A stretch of DNA of 64,000 nucleotides from Paraburkholderia kururiensis (GCF_034424375.1 NZ_CP139965.1:4836001-4900000); one strand, 5' to 3'; counted from the stretch's first letter, positions 53,088 to 62,812 are shown. The notes: generated from the sequence alone by a model not told the origin. Translations and numbers: made by a program.

Positions 53088-53094
53088 GCAATTT
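53079..53094 (-). promoter_or_regulatory. Diverged operator copy at the gntR start
   Basis: ATTTCGCATGCAATTT shares 13 of 16 bases with the perfect palindrome at 53279-53294. It includes the gntR start codon. Confidence 0.4.
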
Positions 53095-53278
53095 CCCGTC
53101 ATCAAATCGCGTCGGCCGGCGGGCCGGCCAGGCGCAGGCGGTATTTTAACCGTGCGGGCCGGATGATCGGATTCTAGTGCCGGACAAGGCATCTCGCGCT
53201 TGCAGCGACGCTAAGGGTTTGTCCTGGCCGCTGTGATGCACATTGCGCCTTCCCATCGACATATTCGTGCTCTAAAGT

Positions 53279-53294
53279 ATTTTGCATGCAAAAT
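53279..53294 (+). promoter_or_regulatory. Perfect 16-bp palindrome, likely GntR operator
   Basis: ATTTTGCATGCAAAAT lies 17 bp before the aminotransferase ATG, in a GC-rich genome. The divergent GntR regulator is the natural candidate to bind it. Confidence 0.6.
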
Positions 53295-53310
53295 TCAAAA
53301 AGGACGCGCA

Positions 53311-54531
53311 ATGCTTGAACTGGACTTCCATCCCGCCGGCCGTCATTTCCTGCAGATTCCCGGGCCCAGCCCCGTGCCCGACCGGATTCTGCGCGCGATG
53401 AGCTATCCCACCATCGACCATCGCGGCCCCGAATTCGGCGCGCTTGGCCTGCGGGTGCTGTCCGGCATCAAGAAGGTCTTTCAGACCACGCAGCCCGTCG
53501 TGATCTATCCGGCTTCGGGCACCGGCGCCTGGGAAGCCGCGCTGTGCAACACGCTGAGTCCCGGCGACACCGTGCTGATGTACGAGACCGGCCACTTCGC
53601 CACGCTCTGGAAAAAGATGGCCGAGAGCCTCGGCCTCAAGCCCGAGTTTCTTGGCCTGCCCGGCGTGGAAGGCTGGCGGCGCGGCGTGCAGGCACCCATG
53701 ATCGAAGCGCGCCTGCGCGAAGACACGCAGCACGCCATCAAGGCCGTGTGCGTGGTGCACAACGAGACCTCGACGGGCGTGACTTCGGACATCGCCGCGG
53801 TGCGCCGCGCCATCGACGCCGCGGCCCACCCCGCGCTGCTGATGGTCGACACTATCTCGGGCCTCGCCTCTGCCGACTATCGCCACGACGAATGGGGCGT
53901 GGACGTGACCGTGTCCGGTTCGCAGAAGGGCTTGATGCTGCCGCCCGGCATCAGCTTCAATGCGGTATCGCAAAAGGCGCTCGAAGCGAGCCGCCATGCG
54001 AAGCTGCCGCGCGCCTTCTGGGGCTGGGCCGAGATCATCGAGATGAACCGCACCGGCTACTGGCCCTACACGCCGAACACGAACCTGCTCTACGGCCTCG
54101 CCGAAGCGCTCGACATGATCTTCAACGAGGGGCTCGACAACGTGTTCGCACGTCACCAGCGCCTCGCCGAAGCGTGCCGTCAGGCGGTGCGCGCATGGGG
54201 CCTCGAAATTCAATGTGCCGACCCGGCGGTGTACTCGCCGGTGCTCACGGGCGTCGTCATGCCCGAGGGCGTGGACGCAGACGCCGTGCGCAAGCTCATC
54301 TACGAACGCTTCGACATGTCGCTGGGCACGGGGCTCGGCAAGGTGAAGGGGCGCATGTTCCGCATCGGCCACCTGGGCGACTGCAACGACCTCACGCTGA
54401 TGGCCACGCTCGCGGGCTGCGAGATGGGGCTGAAGCTGGCCGGCGTGAAGCTGGCGGGCAGCGGCGTGCAGGCCGCAATGGAATATCTCGGCACGCACGC
54501 GCCCGCTCGCCCGTTGCGCGTGGCCGCGTGA
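53311..54531 (+). CDS. Class V aminotransferase (serine/alanine-glyoxylate aminotransferase-like)
   Basis: A 406-residue PLP enzyme. The PLP lysine is in VTVSGSQKGLMLPPG and the Asp contact in LLMVDTISGLASADY. PSPVPDRILRAM and KVKGRMFRIGHLGDC are typical of the SgaA/AGXT group. It transfers an amino group between an amino acid such as serine or alanine and a 2-oxo acid such as glyoxylate. AAAAAGGA precedes the ATG at 53311. It is the first gene of the GntR-controlled operon. Confidence 0.88.
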   Translation: MLELDFHPAGRHFLQIPGPSPVPDRILRAMSYPTIDHRGPEFGALGLRVLSGIKKVFQTTQPVVIYPASGTGAWEAALCNTLSPGDTVLMYETGHFATLWKKMAESLGLKPEFLGLPGVEGWRRGVQAPMIEARLREDTQHAIKAVCVVHNETSTGVTSDIAAVRRAIDAAAHPALLMVDTISGLASADYRHDEWGVDVTVSGSQKGLMLPPGISFNAVSQKALEASRHAKLPRAFWGWAEIIEMNRTGYWPYTPNTNLLYGLAEALDMIFNEGLDNVFARHQRLAEACRQAVRAWGLEIQCADPAVYSPVLTGVVMPEGVDADAVRKLIYERFDMSLGTGLGKVKGRMFRIGHLGDCNDLTLMATLAGCEMGLKLAGVKLAGSGVQAAMEYLGTHAPARPLRVAA

Positions 54532-54541
54532 GGACGGCGCG

Positions 54542-55354
54542 ATGAACCGTCCCGAGACTATCGACTTCGCGGCCAGCGGCGGCAGCCCCGCCCGCACCGC
54601 TGCACGTGCCCAGTGGCTGGCCGATGCGCGTGCCGCGCATGCGCCCATCGTACGCGTGCCCGACGAACTCGCGCCCGCCAGCGCGGAGGACGCCTTCGAC
54701 ACGCAGCACGAGACGCTGCGCCGCTTGAGGTACGGCATCGGCGGCTGGAAGGTGGGCGCGAAGTCGCCGGACGCGCCCGCGCAAGGCGCGCCGTTGCCCG
54801 ACGCGTTGCTCTACGCGAGCCCCGCGCGTCTGCACTCCGAGGCGCACGCGCCGTTCGCGCTCGAACTCGAAATCGCGTTTCGCCTGGGCCGCACGTTCGA
54901 AGCGAGCCGTACGCCCTATGCCGCGCAAGACGTGACGGCCGCCATCGAATCGATGTGCGCGACCATCGAAGTGGTGACCAGCCGCTTCGCCGCATGGCCC
55001 GATGTGGACCGCCTGTGGCAGCTTGCCGACCTGCAGAACCACGGCGCGCTCATTGCGGGGGCGCCCGTGCCGTATCGCGACGACTTCCCGTTCACGGCGC
55101 CGTCGCTGCGCTTCGCCTATAACGGCGTGAGCGTGTTCGGATCCCAGCCGAAGAACCCCGCGGGCGACCCGCGACGATTGCTCACGTGGGTCGTGAATCA
55201 CAGCACTGGCCGCGGCATCGCGCTCGAAGCGGGCACGGTCATCACCACCGGCAGCTTCATCGGCATGTGGACCGCGCGCGAGCCGGGCATCGCCGTGGGC
55301 GAGATCGAAGGGCTGCCGCCCGTGCAGGTGCAGTTCGACGGAGCCGCCCGATGA
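54542..55354 (+). CDS. FAH-superfamily hydratase, 2-keto-4-pentenoate hydratase-like
   Basis: A 270-residue protein. The metal-binding residues are in PFALELEIAFRLG, and GGWKVGAKSPD near residue 60 carries the conserved Lys. MhpD/TesE-like enzymes add water to 2-oxo-4-enoates; others in this family decarboxylate. AGGACGGCG precedes the ATG, 10 bp after the aminotransferase stop. The stop overlaps the next start. Substrate is uncertain. Confidence 0.8.
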   Translation: MNRPETIDFAASGGSPARTAARAQWLADARAAHAPIVRVPDELAPASAEDAFDTQHETLRRLRYGIGGWKVGAKSPDAPAQGAPLPDALLYASPARLHSEAHAPFALELEIAFRLGRTFEASRTPYAAQDVTAAIESMCATIEVVTSRFAAWPDVDRLWQLADLQNHGALIAGAPVPYRDDFPFTAPSLRFAYNGVSVFGSQPKNPAGDPRRLLTWVVNHSTGRGIALEAGTVITTGSFIGMWTAREPGIAVGEIEGLPPVQVQFDGAAR

Positions 55355-58300
55355 CATCGGCGTCGCGCGGCGCACCGCTCGTGCAGCCGGTGCGGCTCAT
55401 GCCGACGCGTCCGGGCGGCACTGCGGGTGGCGCGATGGCGCCCACGCCGCTTGCCGTCCAGCTCGGCAATACGCTGCGCGGCGACGTGCTGTTCGACCGC
55501 GCCTCGCGCGGCCGCTATGCCACAGACGCCTCTATCTATCAGATCACGCCCGTTGGCGTGGCGGTGCCGCGCGACGAAGACGATCTGCTGACGGCGTTGC
55601 AGATCGCCCGTGAAAACCGCGTGCCGGTACTCGCGCGCGGCGCAGGCACGAGCCAGTGCGGACAGACGGTGGGCGAAGCGCTCGTGATCGATACGTCGAA
55701 GTGGCTCAACCGCGTGAAGCATTTCGATGCGCAGGCACTGACGGTGACGGTCGAGCCCGGCATCGTGCTCGATCATCTGAACGCGTGGCTGAAGCCGCAC
55801 GGGCTCTGGTTTCCCGTGGACGTCTCCACAGGCGCGCAATGCACGCTAGGCGGCATGGCCGGCAACAACTCGTGCGGCTCGCGTTCCATCCAGTACGGCA
55901 ACATGGTCCATAACGTGGCCGCCCTCGATGCCGTGCTGGCCGACGGCACGCTCGCGCGCTTCGGTCCGCTCGCGCAGATGGAAGCGGCGGGCGAGCGCGT
56001 GCGCGCCATCGTGGACGGTCTGCGCAACATCGCTTCGCGCGAGCGCGGCGAGATCGTGGCGCGCGTGCCGAAGGTGCTGCGCCGCGTGGCGGGCTACAAC
56101 CTCGACGTGTTCGACTGCCAGAACCCGATGCCCTACAGCGCGGACGGCGAGCCGAATCTCGCGCACGTGCTCGTGGGCTCCGAAGGCACGCTCGCGTTCA
56201 GCCGCGAACTCACGCTGAAGCTCGCGCCGCTGCCCGCGCACAAGGTGCTCGGTGTGGTGAGCTTTCCTTCGTTCTACCATGCGATGGATCTCACGCAGCA
56301 CATCGTGCGGCTTGGCCCTTCGGCGGTGGAACTGGTCGATCGCACGATGATCGACCTCTCGCTCGGCAATCCGGCTTTTAGGCCTGTGATCGAAGCGGCG
56401 CTCGTGGGGCGTCCGCAAGCGGTGCTGCTGGTCGAATTCGCGGGCAGCGAGCAGGCGCCGTTGCTGCGCCGCCTGGAAGACCTCGTCGCGCTGATGGGCG
56501 ACCTCGGTTTGCCGGGCTCCGTGGTGCGCATGACCGACACCGGCCAACAAAAGGCGCTCTGGGAAGTCCGCAAGGCCGGGCTCAACATCATGATGAGCAT
56601 GAAGGGCGACGGCAAACCGGTGTCCTTCATCGAAGACTGCGCGGTGCCGCTCGAACATCTCGCCGAATACACGAGCCGCCTGACCGACGTGTTCCACCGA
56701 CACGGCACCGAAGGCACGTGGTACGCGCACGCAAGCGTGGGCACCCTGCACGTGCGGCCCATTCTCGATATGCGCCGCGACGGCGCCGTGAAGATGCGCG
56801 CCATCGCCGAAGAAGCGGCAGCGCTCGTGCGCGAGTACAAGGGCGCCTATTCGGGCGAGCACGGCGACGGCCTGTGCCGCGGCGAATGGATCTCGTGGCA
56901 GTACGGGCCGCAACTTGCGCGCGCGTTCGGCGAAGTCAAAGCGCTGTTCGATCCCGATAACCTGTTCAGCCCCGACCGCATCGTTGCGCCGCCGAAGATG
57001 GACGACGCGCGCCACTTCCGCTTCGCGCCGGGCTACGCCGAAAGGCCGTTCGAACCGAAGCTCGACTGGTCCGCGTGGAACGTGACGCGCGACCCGCTTA
57101 CAGGCGCCGAAGGCACGCCGGGCAGCGGCGGCGACCGCACGCACGGACTCGCGAAAGCCGTGGAGATGTGCAACAACAACGGCCACTGCCGCAAGTTCGA
57201 CGCGGGCACGATGTGCCCGAGCTATCGCGTGACGCGCGACGAGCAGCACGTCACGCGCGGCCGTGCGAATACGTTGCGGCTCGCGTTGAGCGGCCAGATA
57301 GGCGAGGGCGGCCTCGCGAGTGCCGAGGTACGTGAGGCGCTCGACCTCTGCGTGTCCTGCAAGGGCTGCAAGCGCGACTGCCCGACGGGCGTCGATATGG
57401 CGAAGGTGAAGATCGAGGCGCGCGCGGCCAGGTATGCGCGGCATCCCATGCGCTGGCGCGATCGGCTCGTCGCGTTCCTGCCGCGCTATGCGGCGCTCGC
57501 CGGCGCATTTGCGCCCGTGACGGCGTTCGTCACGCGTTCATCGGCGGCGCGCGCGTTGCTGGCGCGCTTCGGCATTGCGCGCGAACGCAGCCTGCCGCGT
57601 TTCACGAAGAGCTTTCTTGCGAGCGTACGAGGCGAGCGCGAACGTCGTGGGCAGGAGACCACTGCCGGCGCAGGCACGACAGCGACGCGCGAAGTCCTGC
57701 TCTTCGTCGATACGTTCAACAACCACATGGAGCCCGAGAACGCACGTGCGGCGCGGCGCGTGCTCGAAGCGGCCGGCTATACCGTGCACGTCGATCCGTT
57801 CGCAGCACGGGGTGCCGCGGCGCGCAGCGAGCGTGGGTTGTGCTGCGGCCGTACGTTCCTCGCCGCGGGCCTCGTGGACGAAGCGAAGGCCGAAGCGCGC
57901 CGCACGCTGGATGCGCTGTTGCCGTTCGTCGAACGCGGCGTGCCCATCGTCGGGCTGGAACCGTCGTGCCTTTTCACACTGCGTGACGAGTTCCTCGCGT
58001 ATGGTTTCGGCGACGTGGCACAGCGGCTCGCGCAGTCCGCGCTGCTGTTCGAAGAATTTCTCGTGCGCGAGCGCGAGGCCGGCCGCATGCAGTTGCCGCT
58101 GAAGGCGCCTCACGGCATGAAGCGCGCGTTGCTGCACGGCCATTGCCACCAGAAGGCGTTCGGGGCGTTTGCGCCTTCGCGCACGGTGCTCGGCTGGATT
58201 CCCGGCATCGACGTGGCCGTGATCGAATCGTCGTGCTGCGGCATGGCGGGCAGCTTCGGTTACGAGGCCGAGCATTACGAGGTGTCGATGGCGATGGCCG

Positions 58301-58446
58301 AACTCTCGCTGCTGCCCGCCGTTCGCGCCGCGGAACCGGGCACGGTGATCGTGGCGGACGGCACGAGCTGCCGCCATCAGATTGCCGACGGCGCGGGAGC
58401 GAAAGCCCGCCACGTGGCCCACATCCTCGAGGAGGCATTGATGTAG
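55351..58446 (+). CDS. FAD and iron-sulfur D-2-hydroxyacid dehydrogenase (YdiJ-like fusion)
   Basis: A 1031-residue protein. The N-terminal FAD-binding domain (about 50-270) has PVLARGAGTSQCGQTVG and GGMAGNNSCGSRS. The FAD-oxidase C domain follows (to about 560, with YSGEHGDGLCRGEW). Iron-sulfur cysteines are in CNNNGHCRKF and CVSCKGCKRDCPTG. The GlpC/HdrB-like part has GLCCGRTF and SCCGMAGSFGYE. Length and order match E. coli YdiJ, a D-2-hydroxyglutarate/D-lactate type dehydrogenase. The ATG overlaps the hydratase stop (ATGA), fixing the start. Confidence 0.87.
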   Translation: MTSASRGAPLVQPVRLMPTRPGGTAGGAMAPTPLAVQLGNTLRGDVLFDRASRGRYATDASIYQITPVGVAVPRDEDDLLTALQIARENRVPVLARGAGTSQCGQTVGEALVIDTSKWLNRVKHFDAQALTVTVEPGIVLDHLNAWLKPHGLWFPVDVSTGAQCTLGGMAGNNSCGSRSIQYGNMVHNVAALDAVLADGTLARFGPLAQMEAAGERVRAIVDGLRNIASRERGEIVARVPKVLRRVAGYNLDVFDCQNPMPYSADGEPNLAHVLVGSEGTLAFSRELTLKLAPLPAHKVLGVVSFPSFYHAMDLTQHIVRLGPSAVELVDRTMIDLSLGNPAFRPVIEAALVGRPQAVLLVEFAGSEQAPLLRRLEDLVALMGDLGLPGSVVRMTDTGQQKALWEVRKAGLNIMMSMKGDGKPVSFIEDCAVPLEHLAEYTSRLTDVFHRHGTEGTWYAHASVGTLHVRPILDMRRDGAVKMRAIAEEAAALVREYKGAYSGEHGDGLCRGEWISWQYGPQLARAFGEVKALFDPDNLFSPDRIVAPPKMDDARHFRFAPGYAERPFEPKLDWSAWNVTRDPLTGAEGTPGSGGDRTHGLAKAVEMCNNNGHCRKFDAGTMCPSYRVTRDEQHVTRGRANTLRLALSGQIGEGGLASAEVREALDLCVSCKGCKRDCPTGVDMAKVKIEARAARYARHPMRWRDRLVAFLPRYAALAGAFAPVTAFVTRSSAARALLARFGIARERSLPRFTKSFLASVRGERERRGQETTAGAGTTATREVLLFVDTFNNHMEPENARAARRVLEAAGYTVHVDPFAARGAAARSERGLCCGRTFLAAGLVDEAKAEARRTLDALLPFVERGVPIVGLEPSCLFTLRDEFLAYGFGDVAQRLAQSALLFEEFLVREREAGRMQLPLKAPHGMKRALLHGHCHQKAFGAFAPSRTVLGWIPGIDVAVIESSCCGMAGSFGYEAEHYEVSMAMAELSLLPAVRAAEPGTVIVADGTSCRHQIADGAGAKARHVAHILEEALM

Positions 58447-58553
58447 CAAAGCGAGCGGTACCCCAAACCATACTTGACCACACCTGACCACACACGCCGC
58501 GCTACCTCGATGCAGCGCTACAGCGCGGCCGGCACCGAGACAAGGAGACAGCG

Positions 58554-59837
58554 ATGTTCCGTCGAGTCACGACGCGCGTTCTGTTGCTGTTGTGCGCGAT
58601 GTACCTCATCACCTACGTTGACCGCGTCAACGTGAGCACGGCCGCGAGCCAGTTCGGCGCCGAGCTGGGTCTTACCCATACGCAGATCGGCTTTGTCTTT
58701 TCCGCGTTCGCGTATCCGTATCTCGTCTTCCAGATCATCGGCGGATGGCTGGGCGACCGCTTCGGGCCGCGCCGCACGCTCGCCGTGTGCGCCATCATCT
58801 GGGCCGGCGCGACGGTGCTCACGGGCCTTGCGGGCGGTTTCGTGTCGCTCGTGATCGCGCGGCTGCTGCTGGGTCTGGGCGAAGGCGCCACGTTCCCCAC
58901 CGCCACGCGCGCCATGTCGAACTGGACCACGCCCGAGCGGCGCGGCTTCGCGCAGGGCATCACGCACGCGGCCTCGCGCATCGGCAACGCGGTGGCGCCG
59001 CCGCTCATCACGTGGCTCATGCTTGCCACGTCGTGGCGCGGCTCGTTCGTGGTGACGGGCATCATCAGCTTCCTGTGGGCACTCGTGTGGATCTGGTATT
59101 TCCGCGACGACCCGCGCGAGCACCCGCGCATCAGCAACGTCGAAAGCGACCGCCTGCCCGCCTACAGCGGCTTCAAGGAACGCAAGCCGGTGCCCTGGCG
59201 CGCGCTGGTGGGCCGCATGGCGCCCGTCACGCTCGTGTACTTCTGCTACGGCTGGGTGCTGTGGCTCTTCCTCGGCTGGATTCCGCAGTACTTCCTGCAC
59301 AACTATCACCTGCAACTGGGCAAGTCCGCGCTCTTCGCGTCGGGCGTGTTCTTCGCGGGCGTGCTGGGCGACTGGCTGGGCGGCGAAGTGACCGACAAGA
59401 TTCTCAAGCGCACCGGCCGGCCGCGCCTTGCGCGTAGCGCAATGGTGGCCCTCTGCATGTTCGCGACGCTGCTCTCGCTCATGCCCATCATGCTGGTGCC
59501 GAACATGTCCATCACGCTGGCGGCGGCGTGCCTGAGTCTCGGCTTCTTCTTCAACGAGATGACCATCGGACCGATGTGGGCCGTGCCGATGGACATCGCG
59601 CCGAAGCACGCGGGCACCGCGAGCGGCGTGATGAACACGGGCTCCGCGCTCGCCGCCATCATCAGCCCCGTGGTGGGCGGCTGGATGATCGACGTGACGG
59701 GCAACTGGAATCTGCCGTTCATTGCGTCGATGGCGCTCATGGCGGCGGGCATCGTGCTCTCCATCGCCATGCGCCCGGACCGCCGCCTCGACGAGCAGAC
59801 CGACGAGACGATCAAACCGGCGGCCGGACTCGTCTGA
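58554..59837 (+). CDS. MFS transporter, anion:cation symporter (ACS) family
   Basis: A 427-residue permease with 12 helices. The start LLLLCAMYLITYVDRVNVST and the GWLGDRFGPRRT loop are typical of the ACS group, which imports organic acids such as hexuronates, galactonate, tartrate or phthalate. It probably brings in the acid degraded by this operon. An AAGGAGAC ribosome site precedes the ATG. There are 107 bp between it and the previous gene without a terminator. Confidence 0.88.
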   Translation: MFRRVTTRVLLLLCAMYLITYVDRVNVSTAASQFGAELGLTHTQIGFVFSAFAYPYLVFQIIGGWLGDRFGPRRTLAVCAIIWAGATVLTGLAGGFVSLVIARLLLGLGEGATFPTATRAMSNWTTPERRGFAQGITHAASRIGNAVAPPLITWLMLATSWRGSFVVTGIISFLWALVWIWYFRDDPREHPRISNVESDRLPAYSGFKERKPVPWRALVGRMAPVTLVYFCYGWVLWLFLGWIPQYFLHNYHLQLGKSALFASGVFFAGVLGDWLGGEVTDKILKRTGRPRLARSAMVALCMFATLLSLMPIMLVPNMSITLAAACLSLGFFFNEMTIGPMWAVPMDIAPKHAGTASGVMNTGSALAAIISPVVGGWMIDVTGNWNLPFIASMALMAAGIVLSIAMRPDRRLDEQTDETIKPAAGLV

Positions 59838-59868
59838 TGGCCGGACGCGCAACGGCACAGGAGACGCC

Positions 59869-60651
59869 ATGAACGAAGCAGGCATTGTGGTCCAGCGTGA
59901 TGGTTTCATCGCGACCGTCACGATCAACCGGCCGCACAAGTTGAACGCGATGACGAAGACGCTGTGGCGCGAGCTGGGCGACACCATCGACGCGTTGTCC
60001 GCCGAAGAAAGCCTGCGCTGCATCGTGCTGCGCGGCGCGGGCGAGAAGGCGTTTTCGCCGGGCAACGATATCGGCGAATTCGCCACGGATCGCGCGAACG
60101 TGGAGCAGGCGCGCGAGTACGGCGCGCTGATGCATCGCACGCTCGATGCGTTCGAGCGCTGCCGCCATCCGCTCGTCGCGATGATTCACGGCATCTGCGT
60201 GGGCGGCGGGCTGGAGATTGCATCGATGTGCGACCTGCGCATCTGCGGCGAGTCGAGCCGTTTCGGCGTGCCCATCAAGAACCTCGGGCTCGTGATGGCG
60301 CACGCGGAACTCGCGGGGCTCGTGAAGCTGGCGGGGCCGGCCGTGGCGCTCGAAATCCTGCTGGAAGGGCGCATTTTCGGCGCACAGGAAGCCTTGCAGA
60401 AGGGGCTCGTCACGCGTGTGGTCGCGGATGCCGACGTTACCGATGAAGCCTGGGCGTGCGCCACGCGCATCGCTGAAGGTGCGCCGCTCGTCGCGCGCTG
60501 GCACAAGCAGCTCGTGCGTCGCGTGATGAATCCGGCGCCGCTCACGGCCGCCGAGCGCGACGAAGGCTTCGCATGCTTCGGCACCGAGGACTTCCGCATC
60601 GGCTATCAGGCGTTTCTCGCGAAGACGAAGCCGGCATTCACGGGTCAATGA
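59869..60651 (+). CDS. Enoyl-CoA hydratase/isomerase (crotonase) family protein, atypical active site
   Basis: A 260-residue crotonase. The oxyanion-hole parts are GAGEKAFSPGNDIGEF and HGICVGGGLEIASMCD. Aligned to rat enoyl-CoA hydratase, Glu144 is kept (GGGLEIA), but the place of Glu164 is isoleucine (FGVPI instead of FGQPE). The reaction may therefore not be simple hydration. ACAGGAGACGCC precedes the ATG at 59869; the longer frame overlaps the transporter gene. It lies directly before the CoA-transferase gene. Confidence 0.88.
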   Translation: MNEAGIVVQRDGFIATVTINRPHKLNAMTKTLWRELGDTIDALSAEESLRCIVLRGAGEKAFSPGNDIGEFATDRANVEQAREYGALMHRTLDAFERCRHPLVAMIHGICVGGGLEIASMCDLRICGESSRFGVPIKNLGLVMAHAELAGLVKLAGPAVALEILLEGRIFGAQEALQKGLVTRVVADADVTDEAWACATRIAEGAPLVARWHKQLVRRVMNPAPLTAAERDEGFACFGTEDFRIGYQAFLAKTKPAFTGQ

Positions 60652-60698
60652 GGCAGAAGAGGTCGATGCCGCAAACGAGGCAAACGAGGGGACACGAA

Positions 60699-61958
60699 AT
60701 GGCACAAAAAGCAGGCCCGCTGGCCGGCATGCGCGTGATCGAACTCGCGCACATCATGTCGGGCCCTGTGTGCGGCATGATGCTCGCCGACATGGGCGCG
60801 GACGTGATCAAGGTAGAGAAGGTGCCGGGCGGCGACGACTCGCGCCGCTTCGCGCCCATCATGGCGCACGGCGAGTCGGCGTCGTTCATGATCGTCAACC
60901 GCAACAAGCGCGGCATTGCGCTGAACCTGAAGACGGCGGGCGGGCGCGAGGTGCTGCAACGGCTGCTCGCGGGCGCGGACGTGGTGACCGAGAACTATCG
61001 CAAGGGCACCATGGAAAAGCTCGGCATGGGCTACGACGTGTTGAAGGCGATGAACCCGGGGCTCATCTATTGCGCGATTTCGGGCTACGGGCGCAGCGGG
61101 CCGCTGGCCGACAAGGCGGGCTTCGACCTCATCGCGCAGGGCATGAGCGGGCTCATGAGCATGACGGGCGAGCCGGGCCAGGCGCCCATCAAGGCGGGCT
61201 CGCCCGTTACTGACATCAACGCGGGCATTCTCGCGGCGCTCGGCATCTGCGCCGCGTATGCCGAGAAGCAGCGCACGGGCCGCGGCCAGATGGTGGACAC
61301 GTCGCTCTTCGAAGCGGGCTTGCAGCAGATGTACTGGGCCTTCGCCAACTACTTCGCGGACGGCACCGTGCTGCCCAAGCTGGGTTCGGCCAATCCGACG
61401 AGCGCGCCGTATCAGGCGTTTCGCACGCTGGACGGCTGGATCAACGTGGGCGCCGCGAACCAGAGCAACTACGAGCGCCTGGTGGACGTGCTCGGCATGT
61501 CGCAACTGGCGAGCGATGCGCGCTTCAGCACGAACGCGGCGCGCATGGCCAATCGCGCGGCGCTCGTTGAAGTGCTGGGCGCGCGGCTCGCGCAGAAGAC
61601 CACGGCCGAGTGGCTCGACGAATTCGATGCCATCGGCCTGCCCTGCGGACCGGTGCTCGACGTGCCGCAGGTCGCCACGCATGAGCAGACCCTGGCGCGC
61701 GGGATGGTGGTGGAGTCCGACCATCCGCTTGCGGGACGCACGCGCGGCATCGGGTTGCCCATCCACTTTTCGGCGGGCGACGAGCCGGATGGCGCGAAGG
61801 AGAAGCAGGAGCCGATGCCGCGCTCGCGTCCCGCGCCGCTCTATGGCGAGCACACGCGCGCCGTGCTGCGCGAGTATGGGTTCGACGACGAGCGTATCGA
61901 TGCACTCGTCACGGAGGGCGCGGTGCTGGCGCACGATGCCCAGCGTGCGGCTGTATGA
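60699..61958 (+). CDS. CaiB/BaiF-type (class III) CoA-transferase
   Basis: A 419-residue family III transferase that moves CoA between carboxylic acids. It begins LAGMRVIELAHIMSGPVCGM and has ADVIKVEKVPGGDD, NRNKRGIALNLK, and the probable catalytic Asp172 in GSPVTDINAGILAA. GAGGGG about 10 bases before the ATG at 60699 supports this start over upstream ones. It is the last clear member of the operon and would activate the substrate for the crotonase encoded before it. Confidence 0.9.
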   Translation: MAQKAGPLAGMRVIELAHIMSGPVCGMMLADMGADVIKVEKVPGGDDSRRFAPIMAHGESASFMIVNRNKRGIALNLKTAGGREVLQRLLAGADVVTENYRKGTMEKLGMGYDVLKAMNPGLIYCAISGYGRSGPLADKAGFDLIAQGMSGLMSMTGEPGQAPIKAGSPVTDINAGILAALGICAAYAEKQRTGRGQMVDTSLFEAGLQQMYWAFANYFADGTVLPKLGSANPTSAPYQAFRTLDGWINVGAANQSNYERLVDVLGMSQLASDARFSTNAARMANRAALVEVLGARLAQKTTAEWLDEFDAIGLPCGPVLDVPQVATHEQTLARGMVVESDHPLAGRTRGIGLPIHFSAGDEPDGAKEKQEPMPRSRPAPLYGEHTRAVLREYGFDDERIDALVTEGAVLAHDAQRAAV

Positions 61959-62182
61959 ATCGCCGTCGCGTTTGGGTGGTCGAGTGTGTAGCGAAGATTC
62001 GATCCGCGACAGCGAAGGCCGCGCACGCACCGTGCCGGCTCATCGTGCGCAGGCGAGAGGTGGTGCTCTACGCCTATCGGGCGGTTTGAGCGCGTTCTGA
62101 GCACCCTTGCCGACTAATATGCAGACTCTCGCGCATCGTCCGGTGCGCGCTTTCCTTGTTACCGATCGAATCGGCCATTGCG

Positions 62183-62758
62183 ATGAGTCTGCTGCTGCGT
62201 CTTCTGATGACCTTGTTGTTCTCGGCGCGTCGAGGCCCGCTGAACGTGCTGGACACCTGCGTCACGCCGTTTCGCGTGTGGCTCAACGACCTCGATGTGC
62301 TGAGGCACATGACCAACAGCCGTTACTTCGCGATTCTCGACCTGGCGCGCGTGGACCTGATGATCCGCAGCGGACTCCTGAAACGGCTCGATGCGCGCGG
62401 CTGGTATCCGGTGGTCACGCTCGAAACGCTGCGCTTTCATCGTTCGCTCGAACTGGGCGACCGCTACGAGGTGGCGACGCGCGTGATCGGCTGGGACGAG
62501 AAAAGCATCTTCCTCGAACAGGGCTTCGTGCGCGACGGCGTGCAGGTGGCGCTCGGCGTCGTGCGTACGCGCTTTCTCAAGCGTAGCGGCGGCACGGTTT
62601 CCACGGCGGAGTTGATGGAGCTGGCCGGCATCGCGCAGCCGTCGCCGCCCTTGCCGGATTGGGTCCGGCAATGGAGCGCGGCGGAGGGCGGGATGGCGGT
62701 GAACCAGGCCGCGGAGCGTGAGAGCAAAGAGGATGAGGCCGCGCTCAAGGACGGCTGA
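62183..62758 (+). CDS. Hotdog-fold acyl-CoA thioesterase-like protein
   Basis: A 191-residue protein of the 4HBT-like hotdog family. Marks are VWLNDLDVLRHMTNSRYFAI, YPVVTLETLRFHRSLELGDR and EKSIFLEQGFVRDGVQVALG. A hydrophobic N-terminal segment may tether it to the membrane. The tail is charged. I start at the ATG at 62183; a TTG at 62156 is possible. It is separated from the CoA-transferase gene by 224 bp, so membership in that operon is doubtful. The natural substrate is unknown. Confidence 0.8.
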   Translation: MSLLLRLLMTLLFSARRGPLNVLDTCVTPFRVWLNDLDVLRHMTNSRYFAILDLARVDLMIRSGLLKRLDARGWYPVVTLETLRFHRSLELGDRYEVATRVIGWDEKSIFLEQGFVRDGVQVALGVVRTRFLKRSGGTVSTAELMELAGIAQPSPPLPDWVRQWSAAEGGMAVNQAAERESKEDEAALKDG

Positions 62759-62812
62759 TCCCGATTTCCGATACCACGGGATGCTTGCCGCACTGATTTC
62801 GCACGCTCGCCT

